A stretch of DNA of 64,000 nt from Bacteroidetes bacterium GWF2_38_335 (GCA_001769535.1 MEOH01000007.1:112273-176272), one strand, 5' to 3'. Counted from the first letter of the stretch, positions 7,596-15,817 are shown. Program-made: numbers and translations. Notes: generated from the letters alone by a model not told the origin.

Positions 7596-8987
7596 ATGAA
7601 TTTCGATCTCGTAGTAATAGGAAGTGGTCCTGGTGGCTACGTAGCCGCAATCAGGGCTTCACAACTTGGAATGAAAGTGGGCGTTATTGAACGTTCCGAA
7701 TTGGGCGGAATATGCCTGAATTGGGGATGTATCCCAACCAAATCACTGTTGAAAAGCGCACAGGTATTTAATTATTTGAAGCATGCTGCCGATTATGGTA
7801 TCAGCATAGAAGGTGAGGCTAAAGCCGATTTTAATAAGGTTGTTGAGCGCAGCCGGGGCGTTGCCGATGGTATGAGCAAAGGAATACAGTATCTTTTCAA
7901 GAAAAATAAAATTGAAGTGGTTCAGGGAACAGGCTATCTGAAAAACAATTCAACCGTCATTGTGAAAAGCAAGGAGGGAACTGAAACCGAAGTCACTGCC
8001 AAACATATTATTATTGCCACCGGTGCCCGATCAAAAGAAATGCCCGGTTTTAAACAGGATGGCAAAAAAATTATCGGTTACCGTGAGGCATTAACTCTGT
8101 CTGAACTTCCCAAATCAATGTTGATTGTGGGTTCCGGAGCAATCGGAAGTGAATTTGCCTATTTCTACAACTCAATGGGCACTGAAGTGACTATTGTAGA
8201 ATTCATGGAAACCATCGTTCCCAATGAGGACGAAGAAGTGGCAAAAACTCTTGGCAGATCCTTCAAAAAAGACGGCATTAAAGTGATGGTAGAAAGTTCA
8301 GTCGAGAAAGTGGACATCATTGACAACATGTGCCATGTGACTGTGAAAACCAAAAAAGGCGAAGAAAAAATTGTTGCCGATATCGTGCTTTCTGCTGTGG
8401 GCGTTACTCCGAATATTGAAAATATTGGTCTGGAAGATCTGGGTATCCAGATTGAAAAAGGAAAAGTGAAAGTTGATGAATATTACCGTACCAATGTGGA
8501 AGGTATTTATGCTATTGGGGATATTGTGCCCGGACATGCATTGGCGCATGTGGCTTCGGCAGAGGGAATCACCTGTGTGGAAAAAATAGCCGGACTAAAT
8601 CCCGAGCCGGTAAATTATAAAAACATTCCGGGTTGCACCTATACCACTCCCGAAGTAGCCTCTGTAGGTTACACCGAAAAAGGAGCCATTGCGGCTGGAT
8701 TTGAAATCAAAGTGGGAAAATTTCCTTTTACCGCATCAGGAAAGGCAAGTGCTGCCGGAGCGCGCGATGGATTTATCAAGCTTATTTTTGATGCCAAATA
8801 TGGTGAATTGCTGGGCGCACATATGATCGGAATGAACGTTACCGAAATGATTGCCGAAATTGTGGTTGCCAAAAAGCTGGAAACAACCGGACATGAAATT
8901 ATCAAGTCCATCCACCCGCATCCTACCATGTCTGAAGCCATCATGGAAGCCGCCGCCGCCGCATACGGCGAGGCCATCCATATATAA
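7596..8987 (+). CDS. lpdA: Dihydrolipoyl dehydrogenase
   Basis: 463 residues, the normal length. It is the FAD flavoenzyme (E3) that reoxidises lipoamide with NAD+ in 2-oxoacid dehydrogenase complexes or the glycine cleavage system. Visible: FAD motif GSGPGGYVAA (9-18), redox pair in GGICLNWGCIPTKS (Cys40, Cys45), NAD-binding GSGAIGSEFA, the second FAD motif YAIGDIVPG, and the C-terminal His-Glu dyad in HPHPTMSE (His442, Glu447). No E1 or E2 genes are adjacent, so which complex it serves cannot be told. The ATG at 7596 is the only sensible start. Confidence 0.97.
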   Translation: MNFDLVVIGSGPGGYVAAIRASQLGMKVGVIERSELGGICLNWGCIPTKSLLKSAQVFNYLKHAADYGISIEGEAKADFNKVVERSRGVADGMSKGIQYLFKKNKIEVVQGTGYLKNNSTVIVKSKEGTETEVTAKHIIIATGARSKEMPGFKQDGKKIIGYREALTLSELPKSMLIVGSGAIGSEFAYFYNSMGTEVTIVEFMETIVPNEDEEVAKTLGRSFKKDGIKVMVESSVEKVDIIDNMCHVTVKTKKGEEKIVADIVLSAVGVTPNIENIGLEDLGIQIEKGKVKVDEYYRTNVEGIYAIGDIVPGHALAHVASAEGITCVEKIAGLNPEPVNYKNIPGCTYTTPEVASVGYTEKGAIAAGFEIKVGKFPFTASGKASAAGARDGFIKLIFDAKYGELLGAHMIGMNVTEMIAEIVVAKKLETTGHEIIKSIHPHPTMSEAIMEAAAAAYGEAIHI

Positions 8988-8994
8988 TCCGTAC

Positions 8995-9030
8995 GGACAT
9001 GCTTCTGCATGTCCTCATGCATCTGCATAC
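8995..9030. repeat. Second GGACATGC hairpin / GCATGTCC repeat
   Basis: GGACATGC-TTCT-GCATGTCC (8995-9014) followed by degenerate GCATCTGCATAC, directly after the lpdA stop. It is the same design as the element after pcm at 1527, with fewer units. Confidence 0.75.
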
Positions 9031-9075
9031 CACTTTTATAAATGAATAGATTTTGATCTAAAAAAAACAAAAAAA

Positions 9076-9489
9076 ATGAAAACCCTGATTTACCTAACAA
9101 CTCTAACAATATTAATCGCCCTCGCATCCTGCAGTGATTCAAAAAATGGAAATAGCGAAGAAAAAGCTGCCGGCAATGCAATGAAAGAATCCGATCTGCC
9201 TGCAAATCCTGAAAGTCCGTCTGATGTAGCCAAAGTCTTTTATTATTATCTGTCACATCTTGACTATGAAAAAGCAAATCAGTATTACAGCGGCACCTTG
9301 CATCAATATAAGGATGATGAAGTAAAGGAAGTCCATATTTTATCTCTTAAAGCCGAAGCAATAAACAATGAAGCCAAGGTTACATTTACCAATGATCTGG
9401 CAAATGAGGAGGTTGAACTTAATCTGATGAAAGTTGGTGACAAATGGGTTATTAATATGTATCAGACACACAGTGTAAATCTTAAATAG
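9076..9489 (+). CDS. Small lipoprotein, NTF2-like/DUF4878-like
   Basis: 137 residues with a lipobox (IALASC, Cys19). A charged, low-complexity linker leads to a compact domain: SPSDVAKVFYYYLSHLDYEKANQYY, then a beta-rich half ending VGDKWVINMYQTHSVNLK. A helix with YEKA followed by KVTFTNDL and GDKWVI is the pattern of small NTF2-like lipoproteins such as DUF4878. It lies 88 bp after lpdA with the hairpin repeat in between, so it may be transcribed separately. Function unknown. Confidence 0.75.
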   Translation: MKTLIYLTTLTILIALASCSDSKNGNSEEKAAGNAMKESDLPANPESPSDVAKVFYYYLSHLDYEKANQYYSGTLHQYKDDEVKEVHILSLKAEAINNEAKVTFTNDLANEEVELNLMKVGDKWVINMYQTHSVNLK

Positions 9490-9498
9490 TTCTCTGCT

Positions 9499-9552
9499 GT
9501 TTCTGGTTTCTGGTTCCTGGTTTCTGGTTTCTGGTTCCTGGTTTTCGGTTCA
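9499..9552. repeat. Heptamer tandem repeat, GGTTTCT type
   Basis: About seven copies of a 7-bp unit (GTTTCTG / GTTCCTG variants) directly after the lipoprotein gene. One of several period-7 arrays in this window. Confidence 0.8.
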
Positions 9553-9562
9553 AAGTATCTTG

Positions 9563-9582
9563 CTACTCACTACTCACTACTA
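9563..9582. repeat. Heptamer tandem repeat, CTACTCA type, overlapping a gene end
   Basis: Nearly three copies of CTACTCA. It contains the last codons and the stop of the MBL-fold gene at 9570. The same unit, in the same register, closes folP at 55010. Confidence 0.75.
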
Positions 9583-10334
9583 ACCCCAAGCCCATCATAA
9601 GCCAAAAACACATCTTCAGGTAATTCATTTTGTATCTCGTTATGGCTTCCAAGCAAATGCGAGATATGGTTCAGGTAGGCAATTTTAGGTTTGACCTTTG
9701 ATATAATTTCCAGCGCTTCTTCCAGGTTGAAATGTGAAATGTGTTTAATTTTTCTGAGCGCATTGATAATTAGAACATCCAGATTTTCCAGTTTGGGCAG
9801 TTCTTCTTCCGGAATCATACTGGTGTCGGTGATGTAAGCGAGTTTACCAATACGATATCCAAAAACAGGAAGCTGATGATGGTATACCCTGATGGGAATA
9901 ATTTCGATTCCGTCAATCGAAAAAGGTTTATTTTCAATTTCATGAATGGTCATCTGAGGAATACCGGGATACTTAAACTCAGTAAAAACATAGGAAAACT
10001 CCTTTTTCAGCGATTCAATAACCCTGTTTTCGGCATAAACATCCATGGGTTTGTGCTGAAGATAGTTGAAAGCCCTGATGTCATCGGTGCCGGCAGTGTG
10101 ATCCTTGTGTTCGTGTGTAAAAATAATGGCGTCGAGTTTGTCAATCTGTTCGCGTAGCATTTGCTGTCTGAAATCAGGACCCGAGTCGATAACCAGTACT
10201 TTATCATTAATTTCAATAAGGAGTGAGGAGCGAAGCCGTTTATCTTTGGAGTCAGTCGAACGACAAACATCACATTTGCACCCAATGACAGGCACACCCT
10301 GCGAAGTTCCGGTTCCCAAAAAGGTTAGTTTCAT
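9570..10334 (-). CDS. MBL-fold metallohydrolase, PhnP-like phosphodiesterase
   Basis: 254 residues. The start MKLTFLGTGTSQGVPVIGCKCDVC is the PhnP/lipoate-protein-ligase-associated type of metallo-beta-lactamase fold, with Cys pairs that can bind a structural zinc. The metal motif is THEHKDH (His74, His76, Asp78, His79). Later HHQLPVFGYRI, YITDTS and YLNHISH supply the other ligands. The likely reaction is hydrolysis of a cyclic or diester phosphate; the substrate is not known. The last residues (VSSE) and the stop are encoded by the CTACTCA repeat, so the original C-terminus may have been altered. Confidence 0.9.
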   Translation of the reverse strand: MKLTFLGTGTSQGVPVIGCKCDVCRSTDSKDKRLRSSLLIEINDKVLVIDSGPDFRQQMLREQIDKLDAIIFTHEHKDHTAGTDDIRAFNYLQHKPMDVYAENRVIESLKKEFSYVFTEFKYPGIPQMTIHEIENKPFSIDGIEIIPIRVYHHQLPVFGYRIGKLAYITDTSMIPEEELPKLENLDVLIINALRKIKHISHFNLEEALEIISKVKPKIAYLNHISHLLGSHNEIQNELPEDVFLAYDGLGVSSE

Positions 10335-10405
10335 AGCTCAAAATTATCTCTTTTATTTTAAAGATGAAGACAATGAGGATAATTTATTTTTTTGAAGAAA
10401 ATATT

Positions 10406-10413
10406 TACATTTG
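10406..10413 (+). promoter_or_regulatory. Candidate -7 box (TACATTTG)
   Basis: TAnnTTTG match in the divergent region between the MBL gene and the gene at 10515. The 5' leader would be about 95 bases. No matching -33 element. Confidence 0.3.
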
Positions 10414-10514
10414 TAAAAAATGAAGATCAGGCAGTGATTGTTAATCTGTCCTTATCTCAAATAAATATGTGGAAAGTCTGTTTTAAAAATTATTAATAAA
10501 AAAATAGCTAAACA

Positions 10515-11075
10515 ATGAAAACAATTTTATTTTTATTTGCTTTGATTATTTTAGCGTCAACTACTGGTTTTTCTCAAAATGACAGCATATTGGCATTTAA
10601 GCTCGAAAGATTAAGCAATAAAAAAACAGTTTTTCTGAACCCGGAAGATAAAATATTGGTAATTGCACAACCTAAAAAAAATGAGTTTTCAAAGACCATC
10701 AGACTCAATGATAATTTTACATTGAATAATGAATCATTTCTTTACAAATCTGACACTGTTAAGTTATGTGATATTATATTTATTAAAGGGTATGATTTAA
10801 AATACAGGAACAGTAGCCGATTACCAAAAGCATTGTTTATTATTGCAGGAAGCATGATGATGCTTTATGGAATAGGGGGCAGGTTGGTTAGTCCATATGG
10901 GGGTTCAAGCGATCCGGCAAATTGGAACAGTTATAGTGACAGAATGTTAAAATTTAAGATTGTAGGTGTATTAGGTTTTGGGCTGACAATTTCCGGAATT
11001 GCAATTTTTAATTACAAAAAAATGTATGACACAAAAAATGGATGGAAATTAACAACAGGGTATTCTTCTTTTTGA
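10515..11075 (+). CDS. Hypothetical exported membrane protein
   Basis: 186 residues, not recognised. It has a signal peptide or first membrane segment (MKTILFLFALIILASTTGFSQ), then a polar domain with LERLSNKKTVFLNPEDKI and LNDNFTLNNESFLYKSDTV, and two more hydrophobic segments: KALFIIAGSMMMLYGIGGRL (about 119-138) and IVGVLGFGLTISGIAIFNY (about 154-172). The layout suggests a small inner-membrane protein with an exported beta-rich head. It ends in TGA, which shows that TGA works as a stop in this genome. It stands alone between the MBL gene and smpB. Confidence 0.75.
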   Translation: MKTILFLFALIILASTTGFSQNDSILAFKLERLSNKKTVFLNPEDKILVIAQPKKNEFSKTIRLNDNFTLNNESFLYKSDTVKLCDIIFIKGYDLKYRNSSRLPKALFIIAGSMMMLYGIGGRLVSPYGGSSDPANWNSYSDRMLKFKIVGVLGFGLTISGIAIFNYKKMYDTKNGWKLTTGYSSF

Positions 11076-11109
11076 TTTGTTTTGTAAGACGCATATTATC
11101 AATACTCTA

Positions 11110-11210
11110 ACACTTATGCCTTTGCTGGCGGACCAATATCAAAAATCCGCAAAGCCAAAATCCCTAAATCTCGCGCCTGCTAATATCTAATATCGCGAAG
11201 CCAATATCCA
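11110..11210. repeat. Dispersed intergenic element of the GCAGGC/GCGAAGCC-AATATCC family
   Basis: Contains AATATC, CGCAAAGCC, CGCGCCTGC and CGCGAAGCCAATATCC in loose repetition. The same vocabulary recurs at 15905-15957 and 41398-41490. Confidence 0.5.
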
Positions 11211-11231
11211 AAAAATGCTTACAGCATTTTT
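11211..11231 (-). terminator. Terminator of smpB
   Basis: AAAAATGC-TTACA-GCATTTTT, an 8-bp stem touching the smpB stop codon. On the minus strand it is a short, AT-rich hairpin right after the gene. Confidence 0.5.
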
Positions 11232-11680
11232 CACCTCTTCATCAATCTGTCAATTTCCCGATCCGAATCCTTTTTCTTTATTGATTCACGTTTGTCGAAT
11301 TCGGCTTTACCACGGGCCAGGGCGATTTCCATTTTTGCCAGACCTTTATCTCCAATAAAAAGAATGATGGGGATGATGGTTAAACCTTTTTCCTTTATTT
11401 TTCCTTCAAGCTTATTGAGTTCGCGACGGTTTAAAAGAAGCTTCCGCTCCCTTTTTGGCAGGTGGTTATTATAGGAACCCTCCTTATATTCAGAGATATG
11501 CAGTCCTCTTAACCAAAGCTCCCGGTTTTCAAAAAGACAGTAAGCGTCGGTGAAACTGACTTTTCCATCGCGTATGGATTTTATTTCAGTACCGGTTAAA
11601 ACAATTCCGGCCGTATACCTGTCAATAAACTCATACTCGAAGTACGCTTTTTTGTTTTTATAGGATATTCTTTCTGCCAT
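11231..11680 (-). CDS. smpB: SsrA-binding protein SmpB
   Basis: 149 residues. It binds tmRNA and brings it to stalled ribosomes for trans-translation. Signatures: NKKAYFEYEFIDRYTAGIVLTGTEIKSIR at the start, FTDAYC, LHISEY, KRERKLLLNRREL, GLTIIPI, and the basic tail GKAEFDKRESIKKKDSDREIDRLMK that enters the ribosome. The ATG at 11680 (MAERISYKNKK) is preferred; an in-frame ATG at 11701 would add seven hydrophobic residues not typical of the family. The tmRNA gene (ssrA) is not seen in the window. Confidence 0.96.
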   Translation of the reverse strand: MAERISYKNKKAYFEYEFIDRYTAGIVLTGTEIKSIRDGKVSFTDAYCLFENRELWLRGLHISEYKEGSYNNHLPKRERKLLLNRRELNKLEGKIKEKGLTIIPIILFIGDKGLAKMEIALARGKAEFDKRESIKKKDSDREIDRLMKR

Positions 11681-11796
11681 TTCAATTATTAATAGTGACA
11701 AAAGTAATAAAATATAAGATGAAATGAAAGACAGATTAAATTGTTAAAATGTTGATAAATTCACATTGAAAAACAAAAACGATATAAAGATTAAAC

Positions 11797-11804
11797 TATA
11801 TTTG
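11797..11804 (+). promoter_or_regulatory. Candidate -7 box (TATATTTG)
   Basis: TAnnTTTG match 25 bases before the ATG of the membrane protein gene at 11830. Confidence 0.4.
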
Positions 11805-11829
11805 TTAAAAAATTTAAAAACTTTATACT

Positions 11830-12249
11830 ATGGAAAACACTGAACAAACAAACAAAGGTCAGGGACTTGATTTCAAATCAATGGACACTAAAACAAAAGC
11901 AGTTTTGATTATTGCTGCTGCTGGTATAGTTGGTTGCTTATTGCCATTAGTTTCTGTTATGGGCTATTCAGTCAGCTTACTTGATGCAGGCGGATTAGGA
12001 ATCGTAATTTTTATTGGTTTTATCTATCTGATAGCTTCAACATTATTTGGAGATAAAATGAATATGCCGGCTGAACAAGTAGCAAAAATTAACAAAGGTG
12101 CCATCATTGGTATTTCAGTTTTGTGGGTTATTGATATTATCAGAATCCCGGGATTTGCTTTTGGAATGCTCGGAATTGGATTTTATGTTGTAACCATTGC
12201 CCTAGGACTTCTTGTTTTACTGTATCTTGATGTGATCAAGTTAAAATAG
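11830..12249 (+). CDS. Small four-helix membrane protein, paralogue A
   Basis: 139 residues. A polar N-terminus (MENTEQTNKGQGLDFKSMDTKTK) is followed by about four hydrophobic segments (VLIIAAAGIVGCLLPLVSV, GLGIVIFIGFIYLIASTLF, GAIIGISVLWVIDII, IGFYVVTIALGLLVLLYL). It is clearly paralogous to the gene at 12494: same MENT start, DF..MD.KTK, a GI..C.LPLV turn, a DAGG/DGGG FGxVIFI segment and a terminal IGFY. Function unknown. A strong terminator follows directly. Confidence 0.8.
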   Translation: MENTEQTNKGQGLDFKSMDTKTKAVLIIAAAGIVGCLLPLVSVMGYSVSLLDAGGLGIVIFIGFIYLIASTLFGDKMNMPAEQVAKINKGAIIGISVLWVIDIIRIPGFAFGMLGIGFYVVTIALGLLVLLYLDVIKLK

Positions 12250-12265
12250 TATTGAAAGAAATTGA

Positions 12266-12297
12266 AAAAGGCCTTTCTTCTGAAGGGCCTTTTTTTT
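12266..12297 (+). terminator. Rho-independent terminator
   Basis: AAAAGGCCTTTC-TTCT-GAAGGGCCTTTT, a 12-bp stem with one G-T pair followed by T's, 17 bases after the stop at 12249. Confidence 0.9.
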
Positions 12298-12354
12298 ATT
12301 AGTGAAACTAAATTTTTGAAAGTTGAAAACGCATCAAAAATTATAGTTGAACAA

Positions 12355-12413
12355 CCCTCGACAAAGAAATTTGTCGGGGTAAATGGGATTAATACTTCGC
12401 CCCTTGGGGCGAA
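12355..12413. repeat. Pair of intergenic hairpins
   Basis: The first hairpin is CGACAAA-GAAA-TTTGTCG (12359-12376) with a GNRA-type loop. The second is TTCGCCCC-TT-GGGGCGAA (12396-12413), an 8-bp perfect palindrome. They lie 80-140 bases before the gene at 12494. They may be mobile palindromes or leader structure. Confidence 0.6.
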
Positions 12414-12493
12414 TAGATATAAATGTTTTATTGATACTCGCTGCTCTGCTGCGAGGTAGTTCATTTGTTTATTTACTCAAAAAATTAAATAAT

Positions 12494-12952
12494 ATGGAAA
12501 ACACACAACCCACACCAAACAAACCAATAGTTGATTTTAACGCAATGGATGGCAAAACCAAAGTGATGCTGGGCGCATCGGTTCTCGGAATCATTTCTTG
12601 CTTTTTACCTCTTGTAAAAATAAATTTTTTCCTGAAATTATCTGCCAGTCTGTTCGACGGAGGCGGTTTCGGCTATGTTATTTTCATTTGCTTTCTTGGC
12701 GTTCTTGCCATGTCTCTGTTCGGCTCTGCTTTCTCAAATTCCAAACAATTAATGAACATTTTTGTCATTACTTTGGGTGCCTTATGGGGATTTCTCAACA
12801 CAATTCTTCTCCTGATCACATGGACATCCGGAGTATCACCCGAACCGGTTAAGCAATCAATATTCGATTTTATCGGCATCGGATTTTATCTCGCCAGCAT
12901 AAGCATTATTGTGATGGTATTTGCGCAATTTGCCGGCCCGAAGAATAATTAG
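12494..12952 (+). CDS. Small four-helix membrane protein, paralogue B
   Basis: 152 residues, a tandem paralogue of the gene at 11830 separated by a terminator and two hairpins. MENTQPTPNKPIVDFNAMDGKTK leads into four hydrophobic segments (LGASVLGIISCFLPLV, GGFGYVIFICFLGVLAMSLFG, LMNIFVITLGALWGFLNTILLLITW, IGIGFYLASISIIVMVFAQF). The reading frame is open further upstream to 12383, but that part crosses the hairpins, and similarity to paralogue A fixes the start here. Function unknown. It is followed by an 8-bp AGCAAATT repeat. Confidence 0.8.
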   Translation: MENTQPTPNKPIVDFNAMDGKTKVMLGASVLGIISCFLPLVKINFFLKLSASLFDGGGFGYVIFICFLGVLAMSLFGSAFSNSKQLMNIFVITLGALWGFLNTILLLITWTSGVSPEPVKQSIFDFIGIGFYLASISIIVMVFAQFAGPKNN

Positions 12953-13007
12953 CAAATTAGCAAATTAGCAGATATTAGAATTTACTGAAGAATTATGTAA
13001 TGATGAT

Positions 13008-13928
13008 ATGAGCTATAACCTGATCACCATCCTTGGTCATACAGCCGGAGGGAAAACTGCTCTGGCATCTCATCTTGCACTGAAACTTGGTGGTGAAATC
13101 ATCAGCGCCGACTCCCGTCAGGTTTACAGGCAAATGGACCTTGGTACCGGTAAGGATCTTCAGGATTATACTTTGAATGGAATTGACATTCCCTATCACC
13201 TTATCAATATTGCCGATCCCGGCTATAAATACAATGTCTTTGAATTTCAGCGCGATTTTATTCCTGTGTTCAAAGACATTGTTTCACGGGGTAAAATGCC
13301 TGTAATGTGCGGTGGAACAGGAATGTATCTTGATGCTGTGCTAAAGGGTTACAAACTGATTCAGGTTCCTGATAACCCCGGTCTCAGACAAAAACTTGAA
13401 ACCTTTTCTCTTGACGAACTTAAGGAAATGCTGAGTCGTTATAAAAAACTTCACAATGTTACTGATGTGGATACAAAAAAACGCGCAATCAGAGCCATTG
13501 AAATTGAAGAATATTATCTGCATAACCCCGAAATCGAAATTGACTATCCCGAAATTAACAGTCTGAACATCGGCATTGTGTACAACCGTATTGAACGAAG
13601 AGAAAGGATTACCCGACGGCTGCGCGAGCGTTTGCAATCGGGAATGATTGAAGAAACGGAGCAAATTCTTGCATCCGGAGTTTCACCCGATGACTTGATT
13701 TATTACGGATTGGAGTATAAGTATCTTACTTTATTTGTGACCGGGAAACTGACTTATGATGAGATGTTTTCGCAACTGGAAACAGCCATCCATCAGTTTG
13801 CTAAACGCCAGATGACCTGGTTCAGGGGTATGGAACGAAAAGGCACCAAAATCCACTGGATCGACGGCTCACTTTCCCTTGACAAAAAACTGGAAATATC
13901 CATAAAGCTGATCAGCAACACCCCGTAA
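13008..13928 (+). CDS. miaA: tRNA dimethylallyltransferase
   Basis: 306 residues. It adds a dimethylallyl group to N6 of A37 in tRNAs that read UNN codons. Visible: P-loop GHTAGGKT (10-17), the substrate motif IISADSRQVYRQMDLGTGKD, MPVMCGGTGMYLDAVLKG, KKRAIRAIEI, and the tRNA-contact region AIHQFAKRQMTWFRGM. The loop reads GHTAGGKT where many MiaA proteins have GPTASGKT; this is a Bacteroidetes-type variation and all catalytic residues are present. Probably a single-gene transcript ending at the hairpin at 13929. Confidence 0.95.
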   Translation: MSYNLITILGHTAGGKTALASHLALKLGGEIISADSRQVYRQMDLGTGKDLQDYTLNGIDIPYHLINIADPGYKYNVFEFQRDFIPVFKDIVSRGKMPVMCGGTGMYLDAVLKGYKLIQVPDNPGLRQKLETFSLDELKEMLSRYKKLHNVTDVDTKKRAIRAIEIEEYYLHNPEIEIDYPEINSLNIGIVYNRIERRERITRRLRERLQSGMIEETEQILASGVSPDDLIYYGLEYKYLTLFVTGKLTYDEMFSQLETAIHQFAKRQMTWFRGMERKGTKIHWIDGSLSLDKKLEISIKLISNTP

Positions 13929-13948
13929 AGACACATTATTATGTGTCT
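13929..13948. repeat. Palindrome with TATT loop after miaA
   Basis: AGACACAT-TATT-ATGTGTCT starts right after the miaA stop, then CGTCTCT. Sequence style and loop match the larger palindrome at 58773-58833. It may help end transcription, but no T tract follows. Confidence 0.6.
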
Positions 13949-13968
13949 CGTCTCTGGAAGAGAAAAAC

Positions 13969-14967
13969 CTAATCAATAATTAAATCCTGCGCATCAGCAT
14001 CATTCGAATGGGTATATGATTTTTCAAAGGTAAATTCAACTGTTGCCCCCCGTTTAAAAAAACTCTCAAACAAATCGGTAATCATAAACAAAGGGAATGT
14101 TCCTGCAAAAACTGCCTTTTGAAATAACAGATTGAATTTTGAGTATTCTTTGATATATTCTTTGTTGCCTTTCAGACTTTCAAAAAGTACCTCACGTTTT
14201 TTATAAAACATGTTCAGTGTACTTTGTATGAATCCGTAGGGGTTTTGTTCGGAGGACAAATATTTTGTTTTCAAAACTTTGTATCCCCTGGTTTCCATTA
14301 ATTTGATAAAATCTTCCGGGGCAAAAAAGAACAAATGCCTTGGGGGATCAAGATGCAGCCATTTTCCTTTAAAAAGTTCGCTTTGCAAACCGGCAATGTT
14401 TGGAAATGAAATAACCAGCGCGCCGCCCGGACAAAGCACTTCGTCGATTGTGTCGAGCATCTCGACAGGGTGCGACAAGTGCTCAAATACATGAAACATT
14501 GTTATGGCCTGAAAGTTGTTTTTTGGAAAATCACCTTTTTCGAGCATTCCGACTTTAAGATTCAGTCCTTCAACTCTTTTTGCCCTGGCTGCCGAATTAC
14601 CATCCAACTCTGTTCCGTAAATATTAAAATCGCCATATTTTTTCAGGAATCCCAAAAACCGACCGTTTCCGCAGCCGATATCCAATACATTTTCATTTTT
14701 TCTTATAAATCGACTCACATATTTTGCCCTGCGTTTTCTGAAATAGTCCAATACATTTTCCACTTTTGATGAACTGAATTTTTCCTCCTGCTCACCATAA
14801 TATGATGAATCATAGGCCTGATTCAGTCGCTGTTCATCGGGACGAGGTGCCAGAAAATATGCGTGGCAGACATTGCATTGGTGAATTTCATAATGGTTTC
14901 CAAAAACATCCGTTGTCGGGTAAAGTGCCCTGCTGTCTTGTCTTCCGCAATATCCGCAAATGTCCAT
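13969..14967 (-). CDS. Class I SAM-dependent methyltransferase with N-terminal zinc ribbon
   Basis: 332 residues. Two Cys pairs (CGYCG at residues 4-8; CNVC around 31-34) form a zinc-ribbon-like start. The central methyltransferase domain has motif I NVLDIGCGNGRFLGFL, acidic motif GTELDG, motif FQAITMFHVFEHLSHP and CPGGALVISFPN, as in UbiG/Methyltransf_11 proteins linked to sugar or polyketide methylation. A further 120 residues, FKGKWLHLDPPRHLFFF onwards, are shared with surface-polysaccharide methyltransferases. Substrate unknown. It converges on miaA. Confidence 0.88.
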   Translation of the reverse strand: MDICGYCGRQDSRALYPTTDVFGNHYEIHQCNVCHAYFLAPRPDEQRLNQAYDSSYYGEQEEKFSSSKVENVLDYFRKRRAKYVSRFIRKNENVLDIGCGNGRFLGFLKKYGDFNIYGTELDGNSAARAKRVEGLNLKVGMLEKGDFPKNNFQAITMFHVFEHLSHPVEMLDTIDEVLCPGGALVISFPNIAGLQSELFKGKWLHLDPPRHLFFFAPEDFIKLMETRGYKVLKTKYLSSEQNPYGFIQSTLNMFYKKREVLFESLKGNKEYIKEYSKFNLLFQKAVFAGTFPLFMITDLFESFFKRGATVEFTFEKSYTHSNDADAQDLIID

Positions 14968-15045
14968 TTTGTTAGTTTTAGTCCACTAAAATAACAAATA
15001 ATTACATCAATTCCAATCCCCTCCCAATGAGCTACTGGAGTGGTT

Positions 15046-15061
15046 CCCCTCCTTAGAGGGG
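15046..15061. repeat. CCCCTC-CTTA-GAGGGG hairpin
   Basis: A 6-bp GC-rich stem in the divergent region upstream of the deformylase-like gene, followed by GCAGGGGAGGG. Probably a dispersed palindrome. Not placed like a terminator. Confidence 0.45.
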
Positions 15062-15152
15062 CAGGGGAGGGTATCCCATACTTTAACCTTTCCTTAACCA
15101 ATAAACCAACATTTTCCGGATTTTCAAATTATCATTCAATCAACTAATTGTC

Positions 15153-15160
15153 TATATTTG
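15153..15160 (+). promoter_or_regulatory. Candidate -7 box (TATATTTG)
   Basis: TAnnTTTG match 27 bases before the ATG at 15188. Confidence 0.45.
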
Positions 15161-15187
15161 CATTGAAAACTTATTTACACCTGACAA

Positions 15188-15805
15188 ATGAAATATCTTG
15201 CTTTTTTATTTTTAATTATAACCATTTTTGGATGCGCCAAAGAAGAAGTTCCCTTCTATGGAGATTCGACCGTTAATGGTTTTCGTCCTTTTACCACCAA
15301 CGAAAAGGCAATAATTTACAGTGGCGGATCAAGTGATATTATGCCCCTATATACCATTTTTGATTATGATGATTCTTTGGTTTTAAGGAAGCAGTGTATT
15401 GATGTAAAACCCGACTCGCTTGATGCGGATTTATTATATCTTATAAGCAGAATGTATGCTACAGTTAACGATCCGGCGAATCCGGGTGTCGGACTGGCAG
15501 CTCCGCAAGTTGGAATCAACCGGAATATTATCTGGGTAATGCGTGATGATCTTGCAGGTGATCCTTTTCAGGTTTGCATCAATCCGAAAATTACTGATGT
15601 AACACAAACCATGACCGGCAGCAATGAAGGATGTTTATCCATTCCTGGCGAAAGCCATGTAATTCAGCGCTACAGAGCAATAGTGGTAGAGTTTTACGAT
15701 CTCTCAGGTAACCTGCACCGCGAAGTGATAGAAGGTTACACAGCCAAAATATTCCAACACGAAATTGACCATCTCAACGCCATTTTGTACATCGACCACA
15801 TGTAA
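15188..15805 (+). CDS. Lipoprotein-type peptide deformylase homologue
   Basis: 205 residues. All three deformylase motifs are intact: GVGLAAPQ (100-107), EGCLS with the metal-binding Cys149, and QHEIDH with His191, Glu192 and His195. The family acts in the cytosol on formyl-Met of new proteins. Here the N-terminus MKYLAFLFLIITIFGC is a lipoprotein signal with the lipid Cys at 16, and about 55 extra residues precede the catalytic domain, so the enzyme should sit in the envelope facing the periplasm. Motif III reads HLN where housekeeping enzymes have HLx-G. It may act on exported or imported formyl-peptides; this is inference. The housekeeping def gene is not in the window. Confidence 0.88.
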   Translation: MKYLAFLFLIITIFGCAKEEVPFYGDSTVNGFRPFTTNEKAIIYSGGSSDIMPLYTIFDYDDSLVLRKQCIDVKPDSLDADLLYLISRMYATVNDPANPGVGLAAPQVGINRNIIWVMRDDLAGDPFQVCINPKITDVTQTMTGSNEGCLSIPGESHVIQRYRAIVVEFYDLSGNLHREVIEGYTAKIFQHEIDHLNAILYIDHM

Positions 15806-15817
15806 CAATTCACCGCT

